A stretch of DNA of 64,000 bases from JAXLWB01 sp046328715 (GTDB taxonomy: Bacteria > Chloroflexota > Anaerolineae > Caldilineales > Caldilineaceae). Each line of letters begins with the position of its first letter. Position 1 is the first letter of the stretch. Shown here one piece after another: positions 42,788-51,675 of this stretch. Made by a program: the position numbers and the translations under genes. Under the pieces are notes generated by a model, which saw only the letters and a list, made by a program, of their open reading frames with translations, had not been told where the DNA came from and ran no database searches. The stretch covers positions 61,812 to 125,811 of the forward strand of contig JAXLWB010000029.1 of assembly GCA_046328715.1 (NCBI GenBank), written 5' to 3'.

Positions 42788-45139
42788 ATGACAACTGAAC
42801 TTTTACAAACTCTAGAAGAGATCCAAAGACGTGTCCTCTGGTTAGCCACCTCGATGATTCACCACGCCAATCATGTACGGCCCAATCTCGACGGTGCCAA
42901 GGTGGGAGGCCATCAAGCCTCCTCTGCCTCAGTTGTGACAATTATGACGGCACTTTATTTTCATTTTTTGCAGCAGGGAGATCGCATCGCCATCAAACCG
43001 CATGCCTCGCCGGTCTTTCATGCTATTCAGTATCTGTTGGGGCAACTGCCGCGTGAATATCTCACCACCTTGCGCTCTTACAAAGGGTTGCAAGCCTATC
43101 CCAGCCGCAGCAAAGATCCCGATCTGGTTGACTTTTCGACTGGTTCGGTTGGTTTAGGCGTGGTCGCACCGGCCTTTGCTGCCCTGGCACAAAAATATGC
43201 CCAAGCTCACTTCGGCACAGTTTCTTCAAACCGTTTTATCGCCCTGGCTGGCGATGCTGAGATGGATGAAGGAAACGTCTGGGAAGCCATTCTGGATGAG
43301 GCGTTAGAGGGGCTGGATAATCTGCTCTGGGTCGTAGATCTTAATCGTCAAAGTCTAGATCGCGTCGTGCCAGGAATTCGTGCGGCACGCCTGAAGCGCA
43401 TCTTTGCGGGGAATGGCTGGCGGGTCTTGGAAGCCAAATATGGCCGTCATCTGCAAGCGCTCTTTGCTCTGCCCAATGGCGAACTACTGCGTCAGGCGAT
43501 TGACGATATGAACAATCAGCAATACCAGGCGCTGATCCGCCTACCTGGCGAACACTCACGCTCGGCGCTGATTGAGCAACATCCAGCCTTGGAGAGTGTT
43601 CTAGCTGCGGTTTCCGATGCCGAGTTACCTTCTGTATTGGCCAATTTAGGGGGGCATGATCTTGGAGAACTGTTGCGAGTGTTGAAAGAGGCCGAACAGC
43701 CGCACAATCAGCCGACCATCCTCTTTGCCTATACGATCAAGGGCTGGGGATTGCCCATCGCAGGTCATCCACTTAACCATTCCATGCTGCTCACAAACGC
43801 CCAAATGGAGGAAGTGCGCCAGAAGTTGGGCATTTGTCCAGGTGAGGAGTGGGAACGTTTTGCCCCGGACTCGGCAGCAGGACGCCACTGTGCTGCCGTT
43901 GCCCAGCGGCTTTATCCAGCTACGAACTCTTCGTCTGTATCTAAAGAAGACTCATCACTCGCCACCCGCCTACCTGCCACCCTAAACCTTCCCTACAACG
44001 AACAAGCCAATACGCAGGAAACCTTGGGTCGTCTGCTCTATCGTCTGGCCGACATGCCAGAGATTGCGGCGCGTCTGGTAACCAGTTCACCCGATGTCTC
44101 GGTCTCCACCAATCTGGCGGGCTGGGTGAACAAACGCGGTGCCTTCAAACTGCACGAAGAGCCTGAGTACGATTCAGAACCGCAGCAGGCGCTCAAATGG
44201 AAGCGGGGTCCCAGAGGCCAACATGTGGAATTGGGCATCTCCGAGATGAATCTCTTTTTGTTGCTCGGCATGTTTGGTCTTTCGGCAGAGTTGAGCGGAC
44301 AACTGCTGGTGCCGATAGGTACTCTTTACGACCCATTTGTCTGTCGTGGTTTGGATGCACTCATTTACGCCCTCTATTCGGGGGCGAAGTTTATCTTTGC
44401 TGGAACCCCGTCAGGCATTACCTTATCGCCGGAAGGGGGTGCCCACCAATCGACCATCACGCCTTCGATTGGGACTGAATTGCCCAAACTGCGCATGTTT
44501 GAACCCTGTTTTGCCCGTGAGGTCGAGTGGGCACTATTAGAGAGCATTCGTGCCTGTTTTGATCGAGAACATGGCTACGCTACCTATCTGCGCCTCTCCA
44601 CACGCACCATTGATCAACGGCTGTTAGAGCCGACCCTACAACAATTGGGCGAAAACGCGCTGCGGCAACAGATGTTGGCGGGCGGTTACCGTTTACGCGA
44701 TTGGCGCAGTGCCAACCAAGCACTGGATCAACGCTACGTGGTGCAAATTGCTGCCTCTGGTGCCTTGATTCCCGAAGCCTGTGCTGCTGCTGAGTATCTG
44801 TGGAGCGAAGGGGTTGCGGCCAATGTCCTCAACCTCACCAGCCCACGCACGCTGTTTGAAAGTTGGCGCACAACCATCACCTTCGGTGCCTCGCCGAATC
44901 TTTTTGATTGGCTCATCCTCCCGGGCGAACGAAATGCTCCAATTGTCACGGTGCAGGATGGTGCCTCGCATGCCTTGGCCTGGCTGGGCAGCGTCTTCGG
45001 TACCCGGGTCTATCCCTTAGGCGTCGATGACTTTGGCCAATCTGGCTCGCGCGACGATCTCTATCGCCATTTTAACCTAGACGCTGAAGCGATTGCCGAA
45101 GCGGCATTTAGTGCACTGGATGAAACAACCCCCACCTAA
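42788..45139 (+). CDS. Thiamine-diphosphate enzyme, homodimeric pyruvate dehydrogenase E1 (AceE)-like
   Basis: A 783-residue enzyme with both halves of a transketolase/E1 fold. The cofactor motif is LAGDAEMDEGNVWEAI...VVDLNRQSLD, close to AceE (GDGEMDEPE, NLQRLD); FAYTIKGWGLPIAGH and GTPSGITLSPEGGAHQS are also AceE-like. It is about 100 residues shorter than AceE and no E2 or E3 gene is adjacent, so it may act on another 2-keto acid or as a transketolase. ATG 42788 is preferred to GTG 42767. The final codons come from a repeat element. Operator site 2 lies upstream. Confidence 0.85.
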   Translation: MTTELLQTLEEIQRRVLWLATSMIHHANHVRPNLDGAKVGGHQASSASVVTIMTALYFHFLQQGDRIAIKPHASPVFHAIQYLLGQLPREYLTTLRSYKGLQAYPSRSKDPDLVDFSTGSVGLGVVAPAFAALAQKYAQAHFGTVSSNRFIALAGDAEMDEGNVWEAILDEALEGLDNLLWVVDLNRQSLDRVVPGIRAARLKRIFAGNGWRVLEAKYGRHLQALFALPNGELLRQAIDDMNNQQYQALIRLPGEHSRSALIEQHPALESVLAAVSDAELPSVLANLGGHDLGELLRVLKEAEQPHNQPTILFAYTIKGWGLPIAGHPLNHSMLLTNAQMEEVRQKLGICPGEEWERFAPDSAAGRHCAAVAQRLYPATNSSSVSKEDSSLATRLPATLNLPYNEQANTQETLGRLLYRLADMPEIAARLVTSSPDVSVSTNLAGWVNKRGAFKLHEEPEYDSEPQQALKWKRGPRGQHVELGISEMNLFLLLGMFGLSAELSGQLLVPIGTLYDPFVCRGLDALIYALYSGAKFIFAGTPSGITLSPEGGAHQSTITPSIGTELPKLRMFEPCFAREVEWALLESIRACFDREHGYATYLRLSTRTIDQRLLEPTLQQLGENALRQQMLAGGYRLRDWRSANQALDQRYVVQIAASGALIPEACAAAEYLWSEGVAANVLNLTSPRTLFESWRTTITFGASPNLFDWLILPGERNAPIVTVQDGASHALAWLGSVFGTRVYPLGVDDFGQSGSRDDLYRHFNLDAEAIAEAAFSALDETTPT

Positions 45140-45260
45140 CCTCCCCCTGCTAAGGGGAGGAACCGTGACGGGGTTGATTATGTTTCCGTTGCTGTCCCTG
45201 TAACCAAATCCTACCCGTGACACTCCCCTCCCACTACCAGGGGAGGGCTAGGGAGGGGTT
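45127..45260. repeat. 134-bp palindromic element, unit 1
   Basis: The ends are imperfect inverted copies (AACCCCCACCTAACC... / ...CTAGGGAGGGGTT). It starts inside the E1 gene and supplies its TAA stop. A second unit follows after 12 bases. Confidence 0.85.
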
Positions 45261-45272
45261 GAATCATTGCCG

Positions 45273-45406
45273 AACCCCCACCTAACCTCCCCCTGCTAAG
45301 GGGAGGAACCGTGACGGGGTTGATTATGTTTTTTCTGCTGTTCATAGAACCAGACCCTCCCCTTGACCGTTCCCTCCTACTACCAGGGGAGGGCTAGGGA
45401 GGGGTT
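45273..45406. repeat. 134-bp palindromic element, unit 2
   Basis: Same length as unit 1 and identical over the first 59 bases, then diverged in the middle and again similar in the CTACCAGGGGAGGGCTAGGG section. It fills the spacer before the aldolase gene. Confidence 0.85.
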
Positions 45407-45452
45407 GCGTTTTCTCTGCTGTTCCAAAAAACAAATTCTGAAAGGTCAACTC

Positions 45453-46214
45453 ATGTATCCAAACCCACTCAAACAAAAATTGCGCAACGGCGAACTCGTG
45501 CTCGGTACGGCACTCAATGCACCTACCGCACAAGTAGCCGTGGCAACTTGCCGCACGGGTATCGATTTTATGTGGATCGATACCGAACATTCGCCCTATG
45601 GGGCTGAAGCCCTGGATGCCATTCCCACCTTGGTGCGCTCGCAGGGCGTGGCACCGATGATTCGTGTGGCTTGGAATGACCCAGCCTTGATCAAGAAGGC
45701 GTATGATGTGGGTGCCGTGGCCGTGATGGTGCCGCAAGTCAATACCGCCGAAGAGGCAGCACGCGCCGTCCGTTATGCTCGCTATCCACCCTTGGGCGAA
45801 CGCGGCGTTTCGCCCAGTTGGCCGATCGTGGCGGGCGAAGATTGGGTCAACGTCATCAAGACCGCCAACGATGAGACGGTGTTGATTCTGCAGATTGAAA
45901 GCGTTCAAGCCTATGAAAATCTGGATGAGATCGCCAAGGTGCCAGGCATTGACGTACTTTTGGTTGGCCCGATGGATCTCTCGGCTTCACTCGGCATTAT
46001 CACACAGATGAGTTCACCCAAAGTGCAGTCGATCATGAAAGAGATTCCGCAGCGCTTGAAGGGGACGGGCATCGTCACTGGCACAACCCTGGAAAGCATT
46101 ACCGAATTGCAAGAAAAGCGCGATTGGGGCTACCGCTTCCTCAATGTCGGCAGCCCTCTCGGCTATGGCACGCGCGTGGTGAAGGATCATCTGGCTACGC
46201 TGCGCGGCGCGTAG
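45453..46214 (+). CDS. HpcH/HpaI-family aldolase
   Basis: A 253-residue class II (metal-dependent) aldolase of the 2-keto-3-deoxy sugar-acid / HpcH group. Visible motifs are FMWIDTEHSPYG, PMIRVAWNDPALIKKAYDVGAVAVMVPQV (substrate Arg and the glycine-rich turn), ILQIESVQAYENLDEI (metal Glu) and LLVGPMDLSASLG (metal Asp). It would split a 2-keto-4-hydroxy acid into pyruvate and an aldehyde. ATG 45453 follows AAAGG. Position behind the E1 gene, with the GguC-like gene elsewhere in the window, supports sugar-acid catabolism. Confidence 0.92.
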   Translation: MYPNPLKQKLRNGELVLGTALNAPTAQVAVATCRTGIDFMWIDTEHSPYGAEALDAIPTLVRSQGVAPMIRVAWNDPALIKKAYDVGAVAVMVPQVNTAEEAARAVRYARYPPLGERGVSPSWPIVAGEDWVNVIKTANDETVLILQIESVQAYENLDEIAKVPGIDVLLVGPMDLSASLGIITQMSSPKVQSIMKEIPQRLKGTGIVTGTTLESITELQEKRDWGYRFLNVGSPLGYGTRVVKDHLATLRGA

Positions 46215-46217
46215 TTC

Positions 46218-46290
46218 TGACAAGAAGACAAGATGACAGGAAGACAAGATGATTAGTAACTTTGTCTTCCTATCTTCCCGTCCTCCTGTT
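46218..46290. repeat. Inverted repeat of the GACAAGA type
   Basis: ACAGGAAGACAAGAT (around 46236) pairs with parts of TTGTCTTCCTATCTTCCCG to CCTGT near 46289. Same vocabulary as 1761 and 33265. Confidence 0.65.
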
Positions 46291-46310
46291 TTTCCTTCCC
46301 CCTCTTATGT

Positions 46311-46316
46311 TATAAT
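46311..46316 (+). promoter_or_regulatory. TATAAT -10 box for a leaderless fabF transcript
   Basis: TATAAT ends six bases before the ATG at 46323, so the start site coincides with the start codon. The -35 region is poor (GTTTTT). No ribosome site precedes the ATG. Same arrangement as at 1476. Confidence 0.5.
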
Positions 46317-46322
46317 CATTAC

Positions 46323-47612
46323 ATGACAACTCAAACCCATTCTTCCCAATCTTCATTCAGCCAGCCGCAACGTGTCGTCATTACCGGTATGGGAGCAGTG
46401 ACACCTTTGGGGCTCACTGTAGACGAAATGTGGCAAGCGCTGGTGGTGGGTCGCTCCGGTCTGGGCGCGATCACGCGCTTTGATGCCAGTGAGCTCCGTT
46501 CGACCATTGCCGGTGAGGTGCGCAACTTTGACCCGCACAATTATATGGAGCGCAAAGAAGCGAAACGGCTTGATCTTTATATTCAATATGCCCTGGCCGC
46601 CACTAAGGAAGCCATGGCGGATTCTAAGATCAATATGGAGACTGAAGACCCGGAACGAGTGGGCGTGATGTACAGCAGTGCCATGGGTGGCATTCAAGCG
46701 ACGGGCGACAACCAAATTGCTGCGAGCGAGCGTGGCCTACGCAAGGTGAGCGCCTTTTTCATCCCCAACATGCTTGTCGATAGCGCTTCGGGACGCATTT
46801 CGATTGAGTACAACGCCCAAGGCATGAATCACGCCGTGGTCAGTGCCTGTGCAACGGGGACGGCAGCCTGTGGTGAAGCCTATGAGATTATCCGGCGTGG
46901 CGACGCTGACGTGATTATTGCTGGCGGCTCGGAAGCGCCACTGACAGCACTCTCCGTGGCTGGTTTTGACATTGTCGGCGCGCTTAGCCAACATAACAGC
47001 GATCCGGAGGGAGCCTCACGCCCCTTCGACCTCAACCGCGATGGATTTGTAATCGCCGAGGGGGCTGGCACGTTGATCATGGAGAGCGAAGCACACGCCA
47101 AAGCACGCGGCGCTCACATCTACGCTGAGGTGATCGGCTATGGCAGCAGCGGTGACGCTTTCCATATGACTGCACCACATGAACAAAGCCGGGGAGCGAT
47201 TTCTGCCATGCGCATGGCCTTGCGCAAAGCCGAGAGCAACGGCATGGCCGCCACTGGGCTGGATTATATCAATGCCCACGGCACAAGCACCCATCTCAAC
47301 GATCTGCGCGAAACCTATGCCATCAAACAAGTCTTTGGCGAACAGGCATATACAATTCCGATCAGCAGTACCAAAAGTATGATGGGCCATCTACTTGGTG
47401 CTGCCGGTGCGGTCGAGGCGATTATCTCTGCCAAAGTGATCGGGCACGGCATCATCCCGCCGACCATCAACCTGCACACTCCCGACCCTGAGTGCGATCT
47501 CAACTACACTCCCCTGGTCGCCCGCAACGCCGAGGTACGCACGGTCCTGAGCAACAGCTTCGGTTTCGGCGGACATAATGCTTGTTTGATCTTTCGGCGC
47601 TATGAAGCATAG
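46323..47612 (+). CDS. fabF: Beta-ketoacyl-ACP synthase II
   Basis: A 429-residue condensing enzyme of fatty-acid elongation. Catalytic Cys176 lies in VVSACATGTAACGEA, His319 in NAHGTSTHLND and His356 in KSMMGHLLGAAGA, with the family C-terminal LSNSFGFGGHNACLIFRR. Length and motifs are normal for FabF. It stands alone, without acpP, fabD or fabG, so it may be a second copy or serve a special lipid. The start at 46323 follows a -10 box at leaderless distance; the first 15 residues are Ser/Gln/Thr-rich and look like an unstructured extension. Confidence 0.93.
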   Translation: MTTQTHSSQSSFSQPQRVVITGMGAVTPLGLTVDEMWQALVVGRSGLGAITRFDASELRSTIAGEVRNFDPHNYMERKEAKRLDLYIQYALAATKEAMADSKINMETEDPERVGVMYSSAMGGIQATGDNQIAASERGLRKVSAFFIPNMLVDSASGRISIEYNAQGMNHAVVSACATGTAACGEAYEIIRRGDADVIIAGGSEAPLTALSVAGFDIVGALSQHNSDPEGASRPFDLNRDGFVIAEGAGTLIMESEAHAKARGAHIYAEVIGYGSSGDAFHMTAPHEQSRGAISAMRMALRKAESNGMAATGLDYINAHGTSTHLNDLRETYAIKQVFGEQAYTIPISSTKSMMGHLLGAAGAVEAIISAKVIGHGIIPPTINLHTPDPECDLNYTPLVARNAEVRTVLSNSFGFGGHNACLIFRRYEA

Positions 47613-47623
47613 CCGTTGTCTTT

Positions 47624-47672
47624 GACAGGGTGACAAGGTGACAGGGAAGCAAATTCACCTTGTCACCCTGTC
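47624..47672. repeat. Perfect 18-bp inverted repeat
   Basis: Arms 47624-47641 and 47655-47672 are exact inverted copies of GACAGGGTGACAAGGTGA around a 13-base loop, with an extra CACCTTGTC after. It probably ends the fabF transcript. Confidence 0.85.
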
Positions 47673-47732
47673 ACCTTGTCAGTTTTATCTTCCTTTTTCA
47701 CACCAATACATTCACCCACCCAGGAGGCAACG

Positions 47733-48602
47733 ATGCGTTTTGGAATGAGCGGCTGTTTTTTGCCCGATGATTTGAACAATCTTACAGTTGAGGATTGTCG
47801 TCGGGTGCGTTCGCTAGGCTTTAGTGGAATTTTCACGCGCTTTCGCAAAAATGACCCACGCACAACTACCAAGGCAGAGGCGCAGCGCTTGCGCGATCTG
47901 TTGGATGGCGAAGGCGTTCGTCTGTACCAGGCCACTGGTTTTTGGCAAAACATGGTGACCCCCGACGAAACGCAGCGAAAAGAGGCGGTGCGTACGATCC
48001 AGGCGGCGCTACGACTGGCGGGTTGGATGGGGGCGCGCGGCATTGACACCGGTCCTGGATCGATGAATCCCGATGGACCCTGGTTTCCTCATCCTTATAA
48101 CTACACCGAGCAGGCCAAACAGCAGTTGATCAAAACTCTGCAAGAATGCAAGGGTGCCGCCGAGGATGCTGGTGTCTTTCTCAGCTTGGAGAGCCATCAA
48201 TTGGTTACGCTCAAAAATGCTGAAATCACCAAAGAGGTGCTCGATACAGTCGATTCGCATTGGGTACGTTGCGACTACGACTCTGCCAACTGGATCACGC
48301 TCGATACGATTTACGACACGGGCTCTGCGCTCAACCACCACTTTGACCTGTTGGGTAAGCATATTTGTAGCACTCATGCCAAGGACATCTGGATCGAGAA
48401 CAAACTGGCCTTGCACTTGCAGGATGGTTGTCCAGGCAAAGGCTTGATGGATTTCAAGACGCTCTTTCGCCGGATGGAGGCGCTGAGCCCCGAGTACCCC
48501 GTGATTGCAGAGGGAAATTCAACGGAAGAACTGCCCTTCGTCAGTGAATTCTTCCACAAAACGGCCAAGGAACTGGGGATCACAGTGTTGGATAACGGGT
48601 AG
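47733..48602 (+). CDS. Sugar-phosphate isomerase/epimerase-like TIM-barrel protein
   Basis: A 289-residue AP-endonuclease-2/xylose-isomerase-like barrel. Segments at strand ends fit the family: VFLSLESHQLV (metal Glu), WVRCDYDSANW (Asp), ICSTHAKDIWIEN (His, Asp) and YPVIAEGNS (final Glu). It would isomerise or epimerise a sugar or act as an inosose dehydratase-like enzyme. ATG 47733 has AGGAGG six bases upstream. It fits the sugar-handling theme of this part of the window. Confidence 0.88.
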   Translation: MRFGMSGCFLPDDLNNLTVEDCRRVRSLGFSGIFTRFRKNDPRTTTKAEAQRLRDLLDGEGVRLYQATGFWQNMVTPDETQRKEAVRTIQAALRLAGWMGARGIDTGPGSMNPDGPWFPHPYNYTEQAKQQLIKTLQECKGAAEDAGVFLSLESHQLVTLKNAEITKEVLDTVDSHWVRCDYDSANWITLDTIYDTGSALNHHFDLLGKHICSTHAKDIWIENKLALHLQDGCPGKGLMDFKTLFRRMEALSPEYPVIAEGNSTEELPFVSEFFHKTAKELGITVLDNG

Positions 48603-48612
48603 TCTACTACTC

Positions 48613-48658
48613 AAAGGGAAATGAATTTCTTGGTGCAACCGGGAATTCATTTCCCTTT
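48613..48658. terminator. Bidirectional hairpin terminator
   Basis: AAAGGGAAATGAATT (48613-48627) and AATTCATTTCCCTTT (48644-48658) pair perfectly. It lies between the convergent isomerase and binding-protein genes. Confidence 0.85.
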
Positions 48659-48670
48659 ATATCCGTCATT

Positions 48671-49981
48671 TTATTGATTTACAAAGTCGCCATTTTTTAA
48701 CGACAGTTGGCGCGCTTCCTCGAGTCGATTAATGTATTTGTCCAACTCATTGGGATTGTTTAAGAAGCTGGTTGTAGCGAACGTCGCTTTGTTATACATC
48801 GCTTCTGGGTGGAGAAAATAGAAAACAGTCAACTCTTTTGCCTGATCAAGGATTGCTTTACCCTTTTGTACTTCGGGAGCCAATTGACTGCTGTCAATTC
48901 CTGCATGAACTGGGACCACAGTGAACCCAGCCTCCACCATTGCTTGTTGCGATTCTAACGAAACGATAGACTCCGCAAAGCGTATCGCCTCTTCTCGATG
49001 AGCAGCATTGCTGGGGAGAAGATAGTTGAAAACATTAGCAACTTCGGCACGAGGAATCGACGGATCGATAGTGGGGAAGACAAAGAAATCTAATTCAGCC
49101 TGGAATTTCTTGGGAAATTCCATCACCTGCGCTGAATCTGCGAGCATCATCACGGCTTTTTGTCGCTCCAATAGCCCCTCATCTTCCCGAACTAATGTTC
49201 CCAAGCTTGTTAGTACACTCATCCGCGCCGATTGTGGATGGACATAACCGTTTAGCAGAAGGCCTTGCCATTTCTCAAAAACAGTGTGCACACGTTCATC
49301 GCTATAGGCGATTTCGCCATTCAGTAGCTTTCGATGAAATTCCGCGCCATACATCCGCAAACTCAAATAGTCAATCCAACCGCTGTCAGGGAACCAATTA
49401 TTACCTGGAATGACTAACGGTATTTCACCCTTTTGCTTGAGCGTTTCACAAATTGCCAGAAACTCATCCCAGGTGGAAGGTGGGGTCAACTGGTACTGGG
49501 CAAAGACTGCCTTGTTGTAATAAATTGCCAGCCAAGTGTAGGCATAGGGAATGTAGTATTGTTTGCCATTGACTGCACCGAAGGTCTGCATTGGCTTTGG
49601 CAGACCTTCAAGCAAACCCGTCTTTTGCCAAAGTTCAGTCAAATCGACTAGTTCATTGCGTTCGACAGATTTTAGCATGTAACTGTCGGGTGCTTCGGTG
49701 ACCAATTCAGCAGGTGCATCGCCACGTAGATGGGGGAACGATGAAATAGTCGTAATTTGCTGGCGGTCTACTGTAATACCAGGATGCGACTTTTGGAATT
49801 GTTCGATTAAAACCTTCTCGCCCAAACCAAAAGTTTGGTTGTTGACTACATAGGAGCGTAGTTTGATAGTAACCGGTTCGCTTGATGTTGGTGTGGCGGG
49901 CGGGGCTTGCAGCGGTTGACAACCAGCAAATAGTCCCGCCACTGCCAAAATGCCAACGATGATTCGTAGGTGTTGCTTCAT
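48671..49981 (-). CDS. Orphan extracellular solute-binding lipoprotein
   Basis: A 436-residue family 1 solute-binding protein. The signal ends AVAGLFAGC (lipobox) and a Pro/Thr linker follows. The core VEAPDSYMLKSV is not typical, but YYIPYAYTWLAIYYNKAVFAQYQLTPPSTWDEFLAICETLK and the C-terminal AHREEAIRFAESIVS clearly are. ATG 49981 is chosen because GAGAG precedes it and the lipobox then lies at a normal distance. No permease is adjacent, so it either uses another transporter or acts as a sensor. Confidence 0.88.
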   Translation of the reverse strand: MKQHLRIIVGILAVAGLFAGCQPLQAPPATPTSSEPVTIKLRSYVVNNQTFGLGEKVLIEQFQKSHPGITVDRQQITTISSFPHLRGDAPAELVTEAPDSYMLKSVERNELVDLTELWQKTGLLEGLPKPMQTFGAVNGKQYYIPYAYTWLAIYYNKAVFAQYQLTPPSTWDEFLAICETLKQKGEIPLVIPGNNWFPDSGWIDYLSLRMYGAEFHRKLLNGEIAYSDERVHTVFEKWQGLLLNGYVHPQSARMSVLTSLGTLVREDEGLLERQKAVMMLADSAQVMEFPKKFQAELDFFVFPTIDPSIPRAEVANVFNYLLPSNAAHREEAIRFAESIVSLESQQAMVEAGFTVVPVHAGIDSSQLAPEVQKGKAILDQAKELTVFYFLHPEAMYNKATFATTSFLNNPNELDKYINRLEEARQLSLKNGDFVNQ

Positions 49982-50103
49982 TCTATTTTCTCTCTTTGCG
50001 AAAACGCGTACTGGCATCTGCCAATCCATCGCACTCTCAGTGTCGATATGACCTCGATAAGTGTGAAAAGTTGACCACTGTAACCTAGTCTCAATCCTCT
50101 CAA

Positions 50104-51459
50104 CTACCGTTTGACCTGCGTGAGCCAGTACTCTGTCGCTGGCGTCCGTTCAGCATCCCAACGGGCGTTGACTACATAGAGCACATCGCCGTAGAGCGCA
50201 GCTGTAGATGGAGCTTCCAACTTAGGATCGGTGAGAGTGCGGATGAGCTTGCCTGAGGTCCAGGTCGGATCGAGTTCAACAGCATAGACTTTGTCGTTGT
50301 AGTTAACGATATAGAGTGTAGTACCATCCAAGATTAAGCCATCATGATAAATCTCTACGTTACTATCCAATGTCAACTCAGAAGCCTGACCAGTGGCTGT
50401 ATCGACCGTATAGAGTTTGCCTAAGTCGGTATGGTCAATAATCAGTTTCGCGCCATCCTGGGAGGCGACGATACCATTGCCGTTGATACCGCCGGCTAGG
50501 TACTCGAAATTACCAGTCAACGAGATGGCGTGGCTTGTCGATGGCTCAGGCAAATGACTTTCTGATGCAAGTGACAACTGATAAACGAGTGGCAAGTTGG
50601 AATCTGTAAAATAGACACCATTAGTGGCCAAAGCAACATCGTTGACCAACGCCTTGGGATCATTGGTAAACTGAATATTGTTTACCAATTCGCCAGTTAG
50701 CCCATTATAGATAAGCCCGTTGCCTGTCTCGTGACCAGCTACATAAAGCAGGTCAGTTCGCTGATCGTAAACCATGCCCGCTGTTCGCTGTGTTTCCTGG
50801 GGCGGAGCAAAGATACTACCTTCGCCTGTGTAAAGGCTGATTTTGTAGATTGAACCAGAGCCGACGGAGCTAATATAAGCAGTGGCATCTCTACCGATGG
50901 TGATTCCTTCTGGCTCGAAACCATTGGGCAACATCACCGTTGGAGACATATTGGCTGTGTCATAGAGTGGTACTGTGCGTTCTGCTTCAGATAAAAATAT
51001 ATTTTGCCATTTACCCTCACGCTTAACCCATAAAGACGAAACTGTCCGTGCGTTAGAGAAAGCATTACCACCATAAGTCCCATTAAAGTTGAGGGGATAG
51101 ACGACCAGATAAGCATACGGAGTGATCATCTGAACACGAATTTCACCCAGATCAGGGGGAAGAACACGAAGCTTTTCATCCTGAAGACCCATCATCATGA
51201 CATCGCGCTCGGTATATGAACCATCAATCGCAACACCAAAGTAATCCGCACCGGTTTCCTTATCCAATGTTTCCCAATCCTGATTGATATACAGGTCAAA
51301 GGTACCAAGCTCGTGTTGGATCGCTTCCGCCTTCATCTGCTCGATCCAGGCTTCCGAACGAGGGTTGATCCCACTCGGCTGAATTGCTTGACAGCCAGCC
51401 AACAAAGCGGCTACAATCGCCAATGCACTCGCTAGAATTTTTGTTTTGTGCGTAAACAT
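50104..51459 (-). CDS. Lipoprotein with NTF2-like and beta-propeller domains
   Basis: A 451-residue lipoprotein. The signal ends AIVAALLAGC. Residues 35-165 resemble a SnoaL/DUF4440 NTF2-like domain (QHELGTFDLYINQDWETLDKETGADYFG to LWVKREGKWQNIFLSEA). From about 175 to the end there are five or six repeats of the NHL/SMP-30 propeller kind (EPEGITIGRDATAYISSVGSGSIYKI, GMVYDQRTDLLYVAGHETGNG, ALATNGVYFTDS). Joining these two folds on one secreted protein is uncommon. The start has GAAGGAGA before it. Its promoter is divergent from the XRE regulator. Confidence 0.85.
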   Translation of the reverse strand: MFTHKTKILASALAIVAALLAGCQAIQPSGINPRSEAWIEQMKAEAIQHELGTFDLYINQDWETLDKETGADYFGVAIDGSYTERDVMMMGLQDEKLRVLPPDLGEIRVQMITPYAYLVVYPLNFNGTYGGNAFSNARTVSSLWVKREGKWQNIFLSEAERTVPLYDTANMSPTVMLPNGFEPEGITIGRDATAYISSVGSGSIYKISLYTGEGSIFAPPQETQRTAGMVYDQRTDLLYVAGHETGNGLIYNGLTGELVNNIQFTNDPKALVNDVALATNGVYFTDSNLPLVYQLSLASESHLPEPSTSHAISLTGNFEYLAGGINGNGIVASQDGAKLIIDHTDLGKLYTVDTATGQASELTLDSNVEIYHDGLILDGTTLYIVNYNDKVYAVELDPTWTSGKLIRTLTDPKLEAPSTAALYGDVLYVVNARWDAERTPATEYWLTQVKR

Positions 51460-51612
51460 AGCTCTCCTTCTACTTGATAAACTAAATTGCGGTTGCTTTG
51501 AAAAAGGTAATTTTAGCGGTTCCAAAACTACCTTTTGCATACAGATCTCACTTTGGAGTGAAATTTACCCAAGCTGTGGAAAAGGGTGGCAAAATCCTAC
51601 CAAAAAATACCG

Positions 51613-51650
51613 TTGCTTTGGTATCGCTTATGCGATACAATCAGCGATAC
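51613..51650 (+). promoter_or_regulatory. Promoter and palindromic operator of the XRE regulator
   Basis: TTGCTT (51613-51618), 17-base spacer and TACAAT (51636-51641). The palindrome GTATCGC-TTAT-GCGATAC (51621-51638) fills the spacer and the -10 edge, and a third half-site GCGATAC lies at 51644-51650. Likely autoregulation. Confidence 0.65.
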
Positions 51651-51675
51651 AGTGAAGGTAGGCAGGAGGAAGTGA

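Noticed and set aside
45127..45406. CRISPR array (two similar units in tandem)
   Set aside because: Only two 134-base units that are themselves palindromic; no short regular repeats with unique spacers and no cas genes.
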